Positions 14,801-31,562 of a DNA stretch of 64,000 nucleotides are shown here, piece after piece. The stretch's first letter is position 1. Each line of letters starts with the position of its first letter. Below the pieces are notes generated by a model that ran no database searches, was not told the origin of the DNA, and saw nothing but the letters and a program-made list of their open reading frames with translations. This DNA comes from Datnioides undecimradiatus (Eukaryota; Chordata; Actinopteri; Lobotiformes; Datnioididae), in the NCBI GenBank assembly GCA_008933995.1, contig WARS01000013.1:10312023-10376022 (forward strand). The letters run 5' to 3'. A program made the position numbers and the translations under genes.

Positions 14801-16097
14801 GATGTAATTAAGTCGCTTATTCAAGTACTGAAGTAGTGAACTACAAATTTGAGGTAATTCTACTTTACTTGAGTATTTTCATTTGATGCAACTGTGTACT
14901 TCTACTTCTACTACATCACAGAGGCAAGTATTCTACGTTTTTTATGAAATAAACAAATCCCCCTGTTCTTAAGCTAAATAAGCTGTTTTAAAAAATGGAC
15001 TGTCCAGATAGTCACAAAGTTGAAAACAGAGCTGTTTTTTTTAGTTCATGAAAAGTTGACTTATTAGAGATACGTCCTTCTGACAGGAAAGTAATGCTAG
15101 AATATGATGCATTGCTGTAGCTTAAACTCTCTTGACACAACAGTATAAAAAGTAGGTCTAAGTAATATATCAATAATATATAAATACTGTTATGTATATA
15201 TGGTATATGTATTGTCCTCTCCTGGTTTCAGACGCTGCATTACAGTAAACTGATGAGACTGTCTGAAACAGACTGTTCCAGCTGATCTGTTATTTCTCTT
15301 TACCCACAATGTTGTCATATCCAAATTACTGATGTGTCATCTTGTGTGCCCTTGTGTTGTTAGACCTTGGGGTGGACAGCTACAATGATTATTTTCTTTT
15401 AATTTCAATTATTTGAACTGTATATGTATAACCATATACTAGAGTGGATTTGTTTTAATATTAATATTATTGTTTAATATTTGGGTGTAATATGTACACA
15501 TTATATGCAGCTGGAAAAAACGGAAATACGTAAGAATACATGCTGTATTGCTGTTGAAGAAAACTCAATAAAAATTAAGTTTAAAAAAAATAATCTCAAC
15601 CTTAGCTCTGTGTAGTGTATATTTGTCTTTCCAAGCATATACTAACTTTAATTTTTTATAACATATTAGGCAACTGCTTGAACTTTTAAAACAACTGTCC
15701 TAACAAGCCATCTATTAATAGCAATTAAGGCGCCTATTATTTAGCCTGAAGAGTGCTTTCTACCTGAGAATATTCCATTAATGATTTAGCTCTGTGTTGA
15801 GACACAGTCAAGGCAAACTACTTTTACTGAATGAAAGATGTCTCATAGCAACTGAAAGTTAAACATCTACAGCAGTAAAATGCAACATGCACATTAATGC
15901 AGCAGTATCAAGTAATCTCAATTCAGAAACACCAGATACAGAACAGTTACAGGGGCCATTTTAGTGGAAAAGTGTATATTTCTTGAGCTACATTTTGCTC
16001 ATAAAAGGTTTAGAATCCAGGACTTTTACTTAGTATTTTCATAGTCTGGTGTTTAAGCTACTTTAATTCAAGTATAAATACTTCTAAATACTTCTTC
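14800..16097. repeat. teleost 'CTTTTACTTAAGTA' repeat, apparently split into two halves
   Basis: The left half, about 14800-14950, contains TTCAAGTACTGAAGTAG, TTTACTTGAGTATTTTCATT and GTACTTCTACTTCTACTACA. The right half, about 15850-16097, contains GCACATTAATGCAGCAGTA, AATCCAGGACTTTTACTTAG and ends in AATACTTCTTCCAG. In intact copies these halves lie a few hundred bases apart, so roughly 900 bases of other sequence separate them here. Confidence 0.45.
15660..15860 (+). repeat. dispersed repeat copy, partner of 17940-18140
   Basis: Contains TTAGGCAACTGCTTGAAC, AGAGTGCTTTCTACC, AGGCAAACTACTTTTACTGA and ATGAAAGATGTCTCATAG. It matches the copy in fkbp11 intron 2 in order and orientation. Confidence 0.65.
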
Positions 16098-16565
16098 CAG
16101 GACTGGCAGTCAGTACCAATGGGCCAGTGGGGGACCACAGCAGCGACGTGGCGTCTGTGCTGCAGCCTTTTACACTAACGGGAGGAGTAAGCTCCTGACA
16201 GAGCAGAGCAGAGCAGGGCAGAAGCTGCACAGCACCGCCCCCCAGCGCCTCGGCAGGGTGCAGCTTCCGCTTCCCAGCGTCGGCAGCCTGATGGGATGCT
16301 GGCGGAATGTTTGAGGCGGGCTCTTCAGGGAGACCCAGGTGTTGGGGCAACGTCCACGGGCCGCTAGTCCTTATCGCTCCAGTATTATAACACATCAGCA
16401 TTTCTCGGTGCTGAGCCATTTTGGACACAGTGGTCGTCGGGGAAGTCTGTGCAGCTCGACTCTTTCCCTCCCACTCCCTCTCTCTGTCTCTACCCGCTTC
16501 TGTGTGTGTAGAAAAAAAAGATACACGGAAGTTGTTGGATGGCAGCTCTTTTCCAGAAGTTCACA

Positions 16566-19500
16566 ATGAAGACCAGTGTTTTTCTGCTCCTGGTCGCAGC
16601 TTTCATCTGTGGACTCGTGCAGGGTGACGAAAATGCGGTCGAGGAGCTGCAGGTGGAGACCTTGGTGAGTGAGACGCGCGTGTAGTATTAACACCGCGGT
16701 AATACAGCCGCATTAACACAGTAACACCCACCGGCAAATAAATGCAACAGTGGTAACTGTTCACTCCTCTGACCCAAGGTGAAACCCGAAACTTGCTCTG
16801 TACTTTCCAGAATGGGAGATACGCTGCGAATCCACTACACGGTAAGACGTGCAAAACAGCTTTCACTGTCAGCTAGCCAAACAATCCAGTCAGCTGAGTG
16901 TGCGTTTTATTGCAATTTGAATGGAAAGCGGTCCAGCTGATGACGGGCGCAGTTGTTGTCTATGTGGCACCGTCTGCACGAGCCATGTGGACACCGCTGT
17001 GCATTCACACACTGACGCTGAATGTGCATAACAAACAGCGGATAGACATGGATTTCTGCTTGAACGTGGGCCAGATTGTGGTTTAGTGTCTGTCTGTGTG
17101 GTTTATTATTTGGTTTTTTTTTATCTCGCGTGTGTGGAGATCACCACTGCTTTTACTATGGAGTGATGGGGCGGTGCAACACGTCAGCAATAACAGCTCT
17201 GTATTTCAATGGAGCGGCGACCAGTTCATCCAGCCGTACTGTATTATTATATGGAGAAGTACTGGAGGCTCCTGCTTTTCAGCTCTTACCCTTGGTGATT
17301 CGTTGTTAATCTTTTTATTATTGTAATTTTTAAACCAATATATCTGCCCCTTTTGCCAGTATGTATTTTAGCATAAAAAAATCACACTGTGACAAAAAAG
17401 GACAAATTCACGTTTCCCCCTTTTCCAAACAATATAATAATATATATATGTAAAAAAGCTACACCGCAACACTGCAAAAACATTTATATATACAAAATAT
17501 CTACATCCCAAAAAATGCAAAACTCACTCACACTCTTAAATATATCATTAGATATAAACCCAACCAAAATACTTCTGAGTAGATCCTTAAAATTCATCGA
17601 TTCATCCATCCATCATCCCCTGCTTATCTGCATCCTTATAATCATGAAACTTAAATACAGATTGAATGGTTTCCAGAGTGTATTTAAGAGTTTGCTCAGT
17701 GCGCCTTTCACACAGTGCCTCTGAGAACATCTACCATGTCTGAAACACCAAGGTTGTTAAACAACTTACTGCATTTTATAATGTATGTCCAAAATTCTAT
17801 CCATATGGAAGAAAAAATTTGGCCAAACACAGATGCTGAGATGAAATTACGTATGTCCTTGTTCATATCAAAAATAAAGATTTTGAGCTGTATAAAGGTC
17901 TTAATAATTGGATACTAGAAGCTGCTGTACATATTAAATAATATATCAGGCAACTGATTGACCTCTTCTAAGCACAGGCCATAAAATGCCAAATAGCCCA
18001 ATTAGCTTCAATAGTGCTTTCTAATAAATGACATGACCTTATTATTTTGCGCTCTTTAAAAGAAATGACACAATGGAGGCAAACTACTCCTTCAAACTTA
18101 GTGAATGAAAGATTGTCTTATAGAGAGACAGTAGTTTAGCAGAACTAAACTGCATGACACTACATCTATAGGCTGACAAATTTACAGTGTGTTGAGTATT
18201 TGTGGTGCATCAATTTATATTATTACAAATATAAAAATAATAAAATCTGTAAGTTTAGTTATACTTAGGTATACTTACTTAATACCTGATCCTTACCTTT
18301 ACTATTTGACTTAATGGCAATAGTTATAAAATTTAGGTGATCCCTTATTTGGGATCTTGCTGACAAAGGGGTGACATATGCTGGTAAATAGGAAGTTGGA
18401 GCCAGCTGTCAGTTAGCATAGCTTAGCTCAAAGTTTGGAAACAAGAAAACAGCACATTTGGGTTTGTCAAGATGTAAGTAAGTAAAAAAAAATAAATAAA
18501 TCACCACCTAGCACCTCCAAAGTTCACAAACTGACCAGTTCCAGCTTGTTTGTTTGATCTGCCAAGCTGGTCGGTAGATGTTTCCTACTGTTTCCTGTCT
18601 ATATGCTAAGCTAGGTTAACAGACTGCAGACAGTAATTTGATAGTATTTGTACAGACACAAGAGTGGTATATCTTTAATTTAATTTAACTATATTTTTAT
18701 AATTTATCATTATCCATCATAAATGCTAATATGTAGTTTGTCCACAATTTCTATTATGACCTACAAGTTGAATTGTATTGTTTCATTTAAAAGTAAGCCA
18801 AACTGATCTGTATAAAACATACATCAAATTCACAAGTGACTGAAATATGAACATATTTAAATTAGGCTTTGAATTCTCTCTCAGTATTTTTCAACTCATG
18901 CCTCTCATCTGACATTTTACTGTCCAGGGTAAACTGATGGATGGAAAAGTGATCGACTCATCACTATCCATGGATCCTCTTGTTGTTGAGCTGGGGAAGA
19001 GGAATGTTATTGCTGGTAAATCAGACGTCAACTGTTTTGTGGTTCTCAATCTGTGACACTGCATTGATAACTGCATCCAGTGAATGTGCTTGCTTTTCTG
19101 ATTAACTTTCTCTGTATGATTTTCTTATCAGGTCTGGAACAAAGTTTGGTTGGCGTGTGTGAAGGGTACGTGAAAAGTAAAGGGCTATAGGGAGGAAAAA
19201 GACACACAGATTTAATACTTTTGTGATGGAATTTAATAAATGCTTGCAGTAAATATGATTTATACTTTACTTTCTCTCTTTCAGACAAAAAATCAAAGCC
19301 ACTATCCCATCTCACCTTGCATATGGAAAAAAAGGTTACCCTCCTACAATTCCAGGTAGTAAACACGTCACTGTGCAACTCTAAACAGCCTCTTAGCACA
19401 ATAACACTGGACACTTTTATATTGTCATCAAATCCCATGAAAACACCAAAACCATCAAAGTGTTAGAATTCCTCTGTCATTTTTGTTAGCTGTCTTACTG

Positions 19501-19843
19501 AAACTCTTTCAAGGACTTGTTTCAAAATAAAGATTAATTTTTAAAAAGTGTGTCTGCAACTTCTCTAAACAGCGAGACACAATTTTAGTAAACACAGTGT
19601 AAATGGGAGCAAATTTTGCATTTGTGTGGGCCTTTTTTCATTTGTGGTTACTCAAAATACACAATTTTTTAGTGCCCATGTTTGTCATAATGAAGAAACG
19701 TGTCGTGTAGTTTGACAGTTTGGCTTACTGATGTGTTTTAAATGTGTTTATTTAACTGTTGTTTTTCTCCCCTTCATGATTTATTGACAACTAGAAAAAT
19801 AAAGAACATCACCAGTCTTCACTTACATGTTAGTGATCAGTAT

Positions 19844-19876
<33 letters not shown>

Positions 19877-20199
19877 ATAAAATTGTATATTATATATCAT
19901 CATGTACTTACACAAAAATTAAAGGGTTAAAAAACATCAGATCACTACCTGAAGTGAAAAAACACTGAATATGAACTCCTTCCGCCCCAGGTGATGCTGC
20001 TCTCGAGTTTGAGGTGGAGGTGGTTTCTCTGACACAGCAGACGCCATGGCAGAAAATGGTCAATGACGTGTTCCCTCTAGTGTGCTTGGCCTTGGTGCCC
20101 TCTCTGCTCGGCTTGGTGGGACTCTACCTCTACAAAAAGGCCAACGCTGAGAAGCCAAGCAAAAAGAAGGCAAAGGATAAAAAGAGCAAGAAGAAATAA
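16566..20199 (+). CDS. fkbp11: FK506-binding protein 11, ER peptidyl-prolyl isomerase
   Basis: Single-pass ER membrane FKBP thought to help fold secretory proteins. Six coding exons, 16566-16664, 16779-16841, 18928-19015, 19132-19165, 19285-19355 and 19991-20199, give 187 residues in a continuous frame. Residues 1-20 (MKTSVFLLLVAAFICGLVQG) are a signal peptide. The FKBP fold runs from about residue 48 (GDTLRIHYTGKLMDG) through VIDSSLSMDPLVVELG, AGLEQSLVGVCEGQK and IPSHLAYGKKGYPP to the strand FEVEVVSL near 134. A membrane helix (FPLVCLALVPSLLGLVGLYLY) and a Lys-rich cytosolic tail follow. The tail ends KSKKK, fitting a KxKxx ER-retrieval signal. Leu replaces the Trp found in FKBP12 in the AGLEQ stretch, as in FKBP11 generally. 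Poly(A) signal AATAAA at 20222-20227. Confidence 0.96.
17940..18140 (+). repeat. dispersed repeat copy, partner of 15660-15860
   Basis: Shares with the other copy, in the same order, AGGCAACTG, AGTGCTTTCTA, AGGCAAACTACT and GAATGAAAGAT, with small indels between. Both copies are in the same orientation on either side of fkbp11 exons 1-2. Confidence 0.65.
18365..18700 (+). mobile_element. teleost SINE/MITE-like interspersed element
   Basis: Contains CAGTTAGCATAGCTTAGCTC, GTTTGGAAACAAGAAAACAGC, CACCTAGCACCTCCAAAGTT and ACACAAGAGTGGTATATCTT in that order. I recognise this order of blocks as a high-copy nonautonomous element of percomorph genomes, here diverged. Exact family and ends need a repeat library. 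Confidence 0.55.
19844..19878. repeat. (TA)n(GT)n microsatellite in fkbp11 intron 5
   Basis: A short TA run is followed by about 11 GT units. Confidence 0.95.
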
Positions 20200-20229
20200 G
20201 GACAAAACACAGAACTATTTAAATAAATT

Positions 20230-21800
20230 TTTTAAAAATTCTATTTTGTGGTCTTTATGTGTAATTATTACAGCAATTGACTTTTACGTTCAAGTTTTAA
20301 ACCAAATACAAATTCAGTACTGCCAGAGAAATAGCAGGTTCATGAACTAAAAGCTGATTTTTGAAATCTAATCACCTGTGTTCATAAACATCATCACTGC
20401 AGAACAGTATAATAGTAAAATGCTGTATTTATATAGTGTTTTTATCAAGAGTACTATAAGTTTGGCTCTCAATCAAGCACATCTGGCACACAGATTGAAG
20501 GGTGATATCAAACTAGGTAGTGGTCTAACCAGTGGAAGCAATTAGGGGCTCAGTATCTTGCCCAAGGATGTGTTAACATGCAAACAGGAGCAGCTGAGGA
20601 TCAAATCACAAATCAAAACTCTACCTGCTTAGCCAAATAATTGTCCTGCCATAAATGCAAATAATGAATGAAACTCATCAATAAAAGCCTGAGACTGTAT
20701 GACAACGTCAAAAGCAAATTTATGCTGTACACAAAGGAATTGCAGGTTTACTGGATTTTTTTTCCAACTTCTGTCATAGTGGCTCTTTTTGAAAAAATCT
20801 TCCCCTGACAAATCTTTTTAACAGCATCAGTAAAGGATTGGGAAAAAGATATATATCACAAAAAGGATTAGGAAAATGTGTTTAAGTCCGAGGATGCTTA
20901 AATGTTATAATACCATGCAAAATGCTTCACCGACATTTTTGGGTTATTTGTATGTGACTATTGTCAATATCAGCTTGTGTAAACACCCGCTCATTTGTAA
21001 CAGGCATGGGGCAGATGATTTAAAAAAGCGCCATGTTACTTAGGATATTCTCTGGAGACTGTGTGGTTTAACTATATAAGACTAGAAGAGGACACTGAGC
21101 TAAATGATAACTGCTTACAGATTCCAATGAAATAATATACCTTTACGATCTGCATCTACTACAGCTTTTCCTTTATGTCAATCTCTTGATTTCTACATTG
21201 TCACAGTTGTTTGATGATTACCTGTGGCTTCACTGCAGCTCCACAGAACCTTTTGGACCAGATGCCACAGGGCCAGATGAATGAAAAATTCATTTTTAAG
21301 AGCTGGACATCATCCTTCGGAACATGACTGGCTGTAATGTAACGTGTACATTAGTCAGACAATCATACATACAAATGAAAAACATATAATGCAACAATTA
21401 GGACATTCGTTTTAATTAAAGTTCAGTCACAAATATGGGACACGCATATTTATTTATATTTATTGCTTTCCCAGACAATATCCCAACACTTACGTATTCT
21501 GTTGTTGTGTCGAAGAACGTAGGTTGGCTCGTTTTAATGTGTAGCGCTGCTCGACAGACTGTTCTTCCGATCGGGATTATTGCAGTAGACGAGAACTCCG
21601 CTTACCCGGGAGACACTTGGACTAATTTTGAGCGTACTGACATCACTCCGCAAATAAAAGATTTTTAATGTTATTTTCCTGAGAAAATTTTGTGAAATGG
21701 TTTTTGTTGAACGAAACATATAACACAAACCTTCGTAAAATAAATAAAATAAAACAAGACATGGGCAAATTTGAAGGGCGGAGCGGATAGCTCTACTTCT
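20230..21800. other. fkbp11-rps26 intergenic region
   Basis: Apart from the repeat at 20420-20630, I see nothing identifiable. The right end passes into the rps26 promoter. Confidence 0.6.
20420..20630 (+). mobile_element. teleost interspersed repeat fragment
   Basis: Blocks such as GGAAGCAATTAGGGGCTCAG, TATCTTGCCCAAGGATGTG and CAGGAGCAGCTGAGGATCAA resemble a common fish repeat whose consensus I remember as containing GGTTCAGTGTCTTGCTCAAGG and GGGGATCGAACC. No coding sequence. Confidence 0.5.
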
Positions 21801-21807
21801 CGCGGTA

Positions 21808-21845
21808 CAACCTCTTCCGGTCCTCTTTCCAGCTTCCCGTGCAAC
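21808..21845 (+). promoter_or_regulatory. rps26: rps26 5'-TOP-like start region
   Basis: Two pyrimidine tracts, CCTCTTCC (21811-21818) and TCCTCTTTCC (21821-21830), lie just before the ATG at 21846. Ribosomal protein mRNAs start at a C inside such a tract and carry a terminal oligopyrimidine element for mTOR-dependent translational control. Start-site choice between the tracts is not determinable here. Confidence 0.65.
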
Positions 21846-23511
<1,666 letters not shown>

Positions 23512-23559
23512 AGCAGAATTTGAAGATGCTGTACACCTGAAGAATAAACTCAAAAGTCT

Positions 23560-26500
23560 TTACAAAAACTTTAATGTGTGAAGCTCGTTATTAACCATGT
23601 GCTGAGTGGTTTTAGGAAAGACAGGCCAGTATTTTATTTGGAAGAGACTTTCTTACAGTACAAAACTTACAGTAGTTTTAAGATCGAATTACGCAAATGC
23701 ATAATTACATATGATACATTTAAAAAGGCTCTGCAGTTATTTAAAGCGATATCAGAACATTTACAGGAGTGGGGAGGTTAACAAAGACAAAAGTGAAGGA
23801 AACAGCAAATCAATAAAACATTTGAACACAAAAACCACAACTAGAGTTTCCTATCTGAATTATAGTCTTGAAATGTCACGTAGACAGTTCATTTGGTTGC
23901 CTACTACTAAAATGGGAAGATGGCAGGGGTTTAGGCTGACGAGCAGACAGAATTGTTACTACATGCATCAGGTTATGAATCACATTACTGTCTAGTGTTT
24001 TACATGAAAGAAATCTACATTCAAACTCAACTTCAATGGGGAAAGAAGGTGGAGATTTTTCTTTTTTTTTCCAGAAATTGTCTGATATATTTTTACAAAT
24101 TATAAAAGGGGTTGAGAAAGCTTTAATAAATGTCCAGTTCTTTGGCTAGTTGCAGTCTGAGTTACCAGAGTCCTTTTGTTTTTATATATCTGTCAAACTT
24201 GTTCTGGTCTTAGGTATGTCCTATAGCTGCAGTTGAACAAATGTGGAGAAGCCCAAATTATTCTGGAACATTTTGTTATGTGCCGTATTTGTACCACATG
24301 ATGAACATTAGGCAAACCAAGCTTCACACTTAAAATGAGTTTTAACTGAAAGAAAAACAAACAACACAAGTCAAAGGCACAGTAATAAAGTCTACTACAC
24401 ATAAATCACACCAACAGGAGAAGAACCACACCTGGGCCTTTGTGTTGACATATACTGGTGCCATAATATATATAGAGTTAAGTAATATTATCAATGGTCA
24501 TAGCATTTTTTTTTTGCCCATGCAAACTGACATGACACTTTCAGTGACTTGCCATGACAACTTTGGTCAAATCACATTAAAGTTATACTGTCAATGTGAG
24601 ATTAGGTTGAAGGAAATATCTCAAGTTTATGGACACATTTGATTTAAACAAACATCTGTCCAAAACAAGTCCTAACAGTCTCTATTCTTACATTAAGGCA
24701 AGGCAATCCGATTATTAAATAAAGGTAGAAATTTGGAATTAAATATTATATACCACCTATTGAAGTTTGTATTTTTCTGTACCAGTGGTGAGAGGATCAC
24801 CACAGTGCGCTGTCTCTGTGACGAGTAACATTCTTTTAAATCTCATATAGTAATGTACACCAAAGAAAAATTGAATAAGTAACACTAGCAACAAAAGTAA
24901 ATTGAGGTCAGCATTTCTAATATAATTATTTTGAAAGGGAAACCCCATATGACCTTTTCTAAATGTCTTTTGAAAAACCTGGTGGACATAACTCTTGGAA
25001 AAAACATCATTTTAACATCTACAAGGTATAACTGACAGCACTGAAAAGAGATAAATGTCAACTTGCAGCATTTTCCTAATTCATACTGTATATACAAATA
25101 TATTTATTTCCTTTAACTATGTTTTCATTTTGCCATTGTAATAGGGAAAAGTGCTTAACAGTAGGTTGTAGTGGTTCTTTGGCTAAGCCATGGGGCAACC
25201 ATTATTTGGTATACAGAACCATACTCATGGTGATCTAAAAATAATATAAAACCCAAGTACATTTTTATTCATCTTTGCTAAAACAGTATTTTAGAGTTCC
25301 TTTGAGTCTAGTCTGTTACTTAAATGTGAGATTCTATTTGTTATTCAGTATATAATCAAACCAAGGAACCATTTAACAACCCCAATATGACCTTAAATAT
25401 CCATTAAATTCCTTGAATGGTTTATTAGGTTTTGGATTTCAGTGGATCATTGAAAATTGAATCTGTCCTAAACTAACTTTTGTGTTTATTTATAATGGAG
25501 TACATGAGGATACATCTCATCCATAAATGTCCTAAACACAAATTAGGCATTAAGTTTTTAAGCCTAAATCCATCATCTTAATAGGTTAAAATGACTCCAG
25601 TAACACTTTATATGAGAACAACTGTTAGACAAATGTTTTCAGCTTGTGGCCTTCACCATAGTCATCTGCTGTGGAGATGGCCATCGATGCAAGAGCACTG
25701 GTTGAGAACACTGTTCCATGCAGTGACAAAAACTGGACTATTTCTTTTTTCAAAAGCAGGTGGTTTAAGAACATGTAGGCTTCATGACATCATTTCTTTT
25801 CACATACATGCAGAAAAGGTCAACACATGTAATTTATTGAGAAAAATAGAATTTCTTTAGGTGATCTATTGTTTTGTTGTTGACATCTTCAAAAAGCAAG
25901 GTGGTCCTCAAAACTTCTGCAGGATTGTAATCACAGACAGCAGATGCTTCTTGGATGTCATCGTCGCTTGCAGTGACAGACTGGAAAATATTGATCTCCC
26001 ACAATGACTGCAAAGCTTAGACCCTGACAAATGCCATAAGCTGAAAACGTGTCGGTCTAAAGATGAAGTTTTGACCTCTTTGGACTTTTTTTGCCTCCTT
26101 CATGTACCTTAAGATTGTGCAAGAAAATCCTACTCTGTTTCTACACAAATCTGTAATCTAGACTTATTGTTAGCTAGACAGTGCAATTTCTTGTGCTTAA
26201 AGTGTGAGTCAAATATCAACGAGGAGTCAAATATCAACAAGGAGTTGACTACAACAACTACCTCTATTATTTCAATATGTAAACAGAATCAAGGGCTTTC
26301 AGTATTCTTTGAATTGACACATTTCAGTTCTGCCATATATTACCAAGACAGGCAAATTTGTAGCTGATCGCAACTGACAAACCATTTAGAAGTAAAAACC
26401 TGTTCCACTCTGCAGCCACACCAGTGACTGGTAACTTTGTGGACTGAAATGCTTTGAAGAAAATTTAAATAAAACATCTTTTTGGATTGAACCTATGAGG

Positions 26501-27970
26501 ACAGGAATACTTTGCCACTCCACACTGCACTCATTCATGTCATAGCAGCATGTGGCAAATGCCATGCACATGTAATCTTTGATGAATTAGCAGAATTGAT
26601 TCTTCACCAAAAAAAAAAAAGAAAACCAACCCTATTTCTTTTAGAGATTGTGCAAAGCTATACCAGAGACTCTGTTGTATCTGGAAAACAACTTAAGTTA
26701 CTAAATAATTTTGTAACTCTTGATCTCTAAAAATCACCCACAATAATCTGCTCATCTAGTTCATGGACCACAGCCTGGTCAACGAATTGTGATCAGGGTG
26801 AAGAAAGGCACAATACAATCAGGAATAAAACAAAAGTAATTTTAAAATATATAATAAATAGATTAGTGTTAGTTGGAGGTTGAAGGAGTAACGAAAGGGA
26901 AAATGTTAAAGACTTGTAATGACCCTAACCCTCTTTAGTAAAGTCTAAGATTGTGGCAGTGATGCTCGTACTCCTTTCCTAGTGAGAAAAATATTACATC
27001 AGTTTTTCTCACACTTTGACAGAAATGTGCAGGTCATTAATGTATTCAATAAAATAGTTTAATATAATCATAGTTTTCTGGCAGGTATCAGTGCAACAAA
27101 AGCAGTCATAGAAAGGAAAAACAAAACATTTCATTCACTGCCCCACACAGCATTCACGCAAAGGCCTTCGTTTTCAACTTAACTTATTGAATTTACTTCC
27201 AAAAACACAGGCTCTCTTAAGTTGTTCCTCTCTTGCTCACATAAACAAATACAAACAAACGCACACAAACACACACAAACCCTCCCCTGTTAAAAACCAA
27301 AGTGCAGTTCTAATTCATGGACAACCCCTCGAACACATCTATGCGACTCGGACCTGGCATCTGAGTTTGGTCTGCATTTTACTTCTCATCATAAAAATCT
27401 AAAGAAGAATCAAAAAAATCTTTGTGAACACGTTTGTTTGGGAATCATTTCATTGAAAGATTTCTTTTAAGAACAAGGCAATAAAACTTCAACAGATTAC
27501 ATTATAGTGGAGTCTACTAACTTCACATTAAGCTGTTTCATGATGTCTCTGTTAAAGTGCACAAGAAGGGAAAGTTTCCAGGTTATGGACCAAAATCAGA
27601 TTTGTTTACCATAATTTGTGCATCAGGTTTGAATCCTGAATTTTGGAGCAAGGCACATCTGTGGATGAAAAAGTGCATTGGCTCTTTAGCTACTTACAAT
27701 ATATTTAATTAAAAGTGCTTTCTTTAATAGATTCAATAATCAAAGTGCATTGAAAATAATAAGGACCACTATCATAATTTTATAAATAAACATATGAGCT
27801 CACTAATCATGCTGGTAATGTACCAGTTAGTGTACCAGTGCCTCTTTGAAATATTAAAATCAGATTCATGTTATCAATGTCTCCTTTAGCTTGTGTGCAG
27901 GCCAAACCCAGTCAGGTTCTTGTCTCAGTGTAAAAAAAAAAAAGTGAAGCAGGTTGTCCACACTTCATCC
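23560..27970. other. rps26-ikzf4 interval, part probably ikzf4 3'UTR
   Basis: The two genes converge here. The right part is likely the ikzf4 3'UTR, with minus-strand AATAAA candidates at 25833-25838, 25495-25500 and 25421-25426. I cannot fix its end. The only coding-like stretch is the minus-strand frame at 25834-25980. Otherwise AT-rich with no recognised gene. Confidence 0.5.
25834..25980 (-). other. candidate terminal exon or coding relic, unidentified
   Basis: On the minus strand, after an acceptor-like TATTTTCCAG (25981 upward), 48 codons are open (SVTASDDDIQEASAVCDYNP at the start, HLKKFYFSQ at the end). They finish at a TAA that overlaps an AATAAA (25833-25838). The composition looks protein-like and acidic but I cannot name a family. 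The sequence just upstream (about 26030-26075, ATAAGCTGAAAACGTGTCGG) resembles part of a fish repeat, so a transposon relic is at least as likely as a real exon. Confidence 0.25.

Positions 27971-31562
<3,592 letters not shown>

Larger units (their letters stand above)
16842..18927 (+). other. fkbp11: fkbp11 intron 2, repeat-rich
   Basis: A 2.1-kb intron with no nested gene recognised. It carries a repeat copy at about 17940-18140 related to one at 15660-15860, and a further interspersed element at about 18365-18700. Confidence 0.8.

Noticed and set aside
16084-16428. Minus-strand 114-codon frame upstream of fkbp11
   Set aside because: Lies in the GC-rich fkbp11 5' region; no family resemblance, no splice context, composition explained by GC content.
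26214-26250. Two tandem copies of GAGTCAAATATCAAC
   Set aside because: Only two units, no spacers of CRISPR type and a vertebrate context; an ordinary small tandem duplication.
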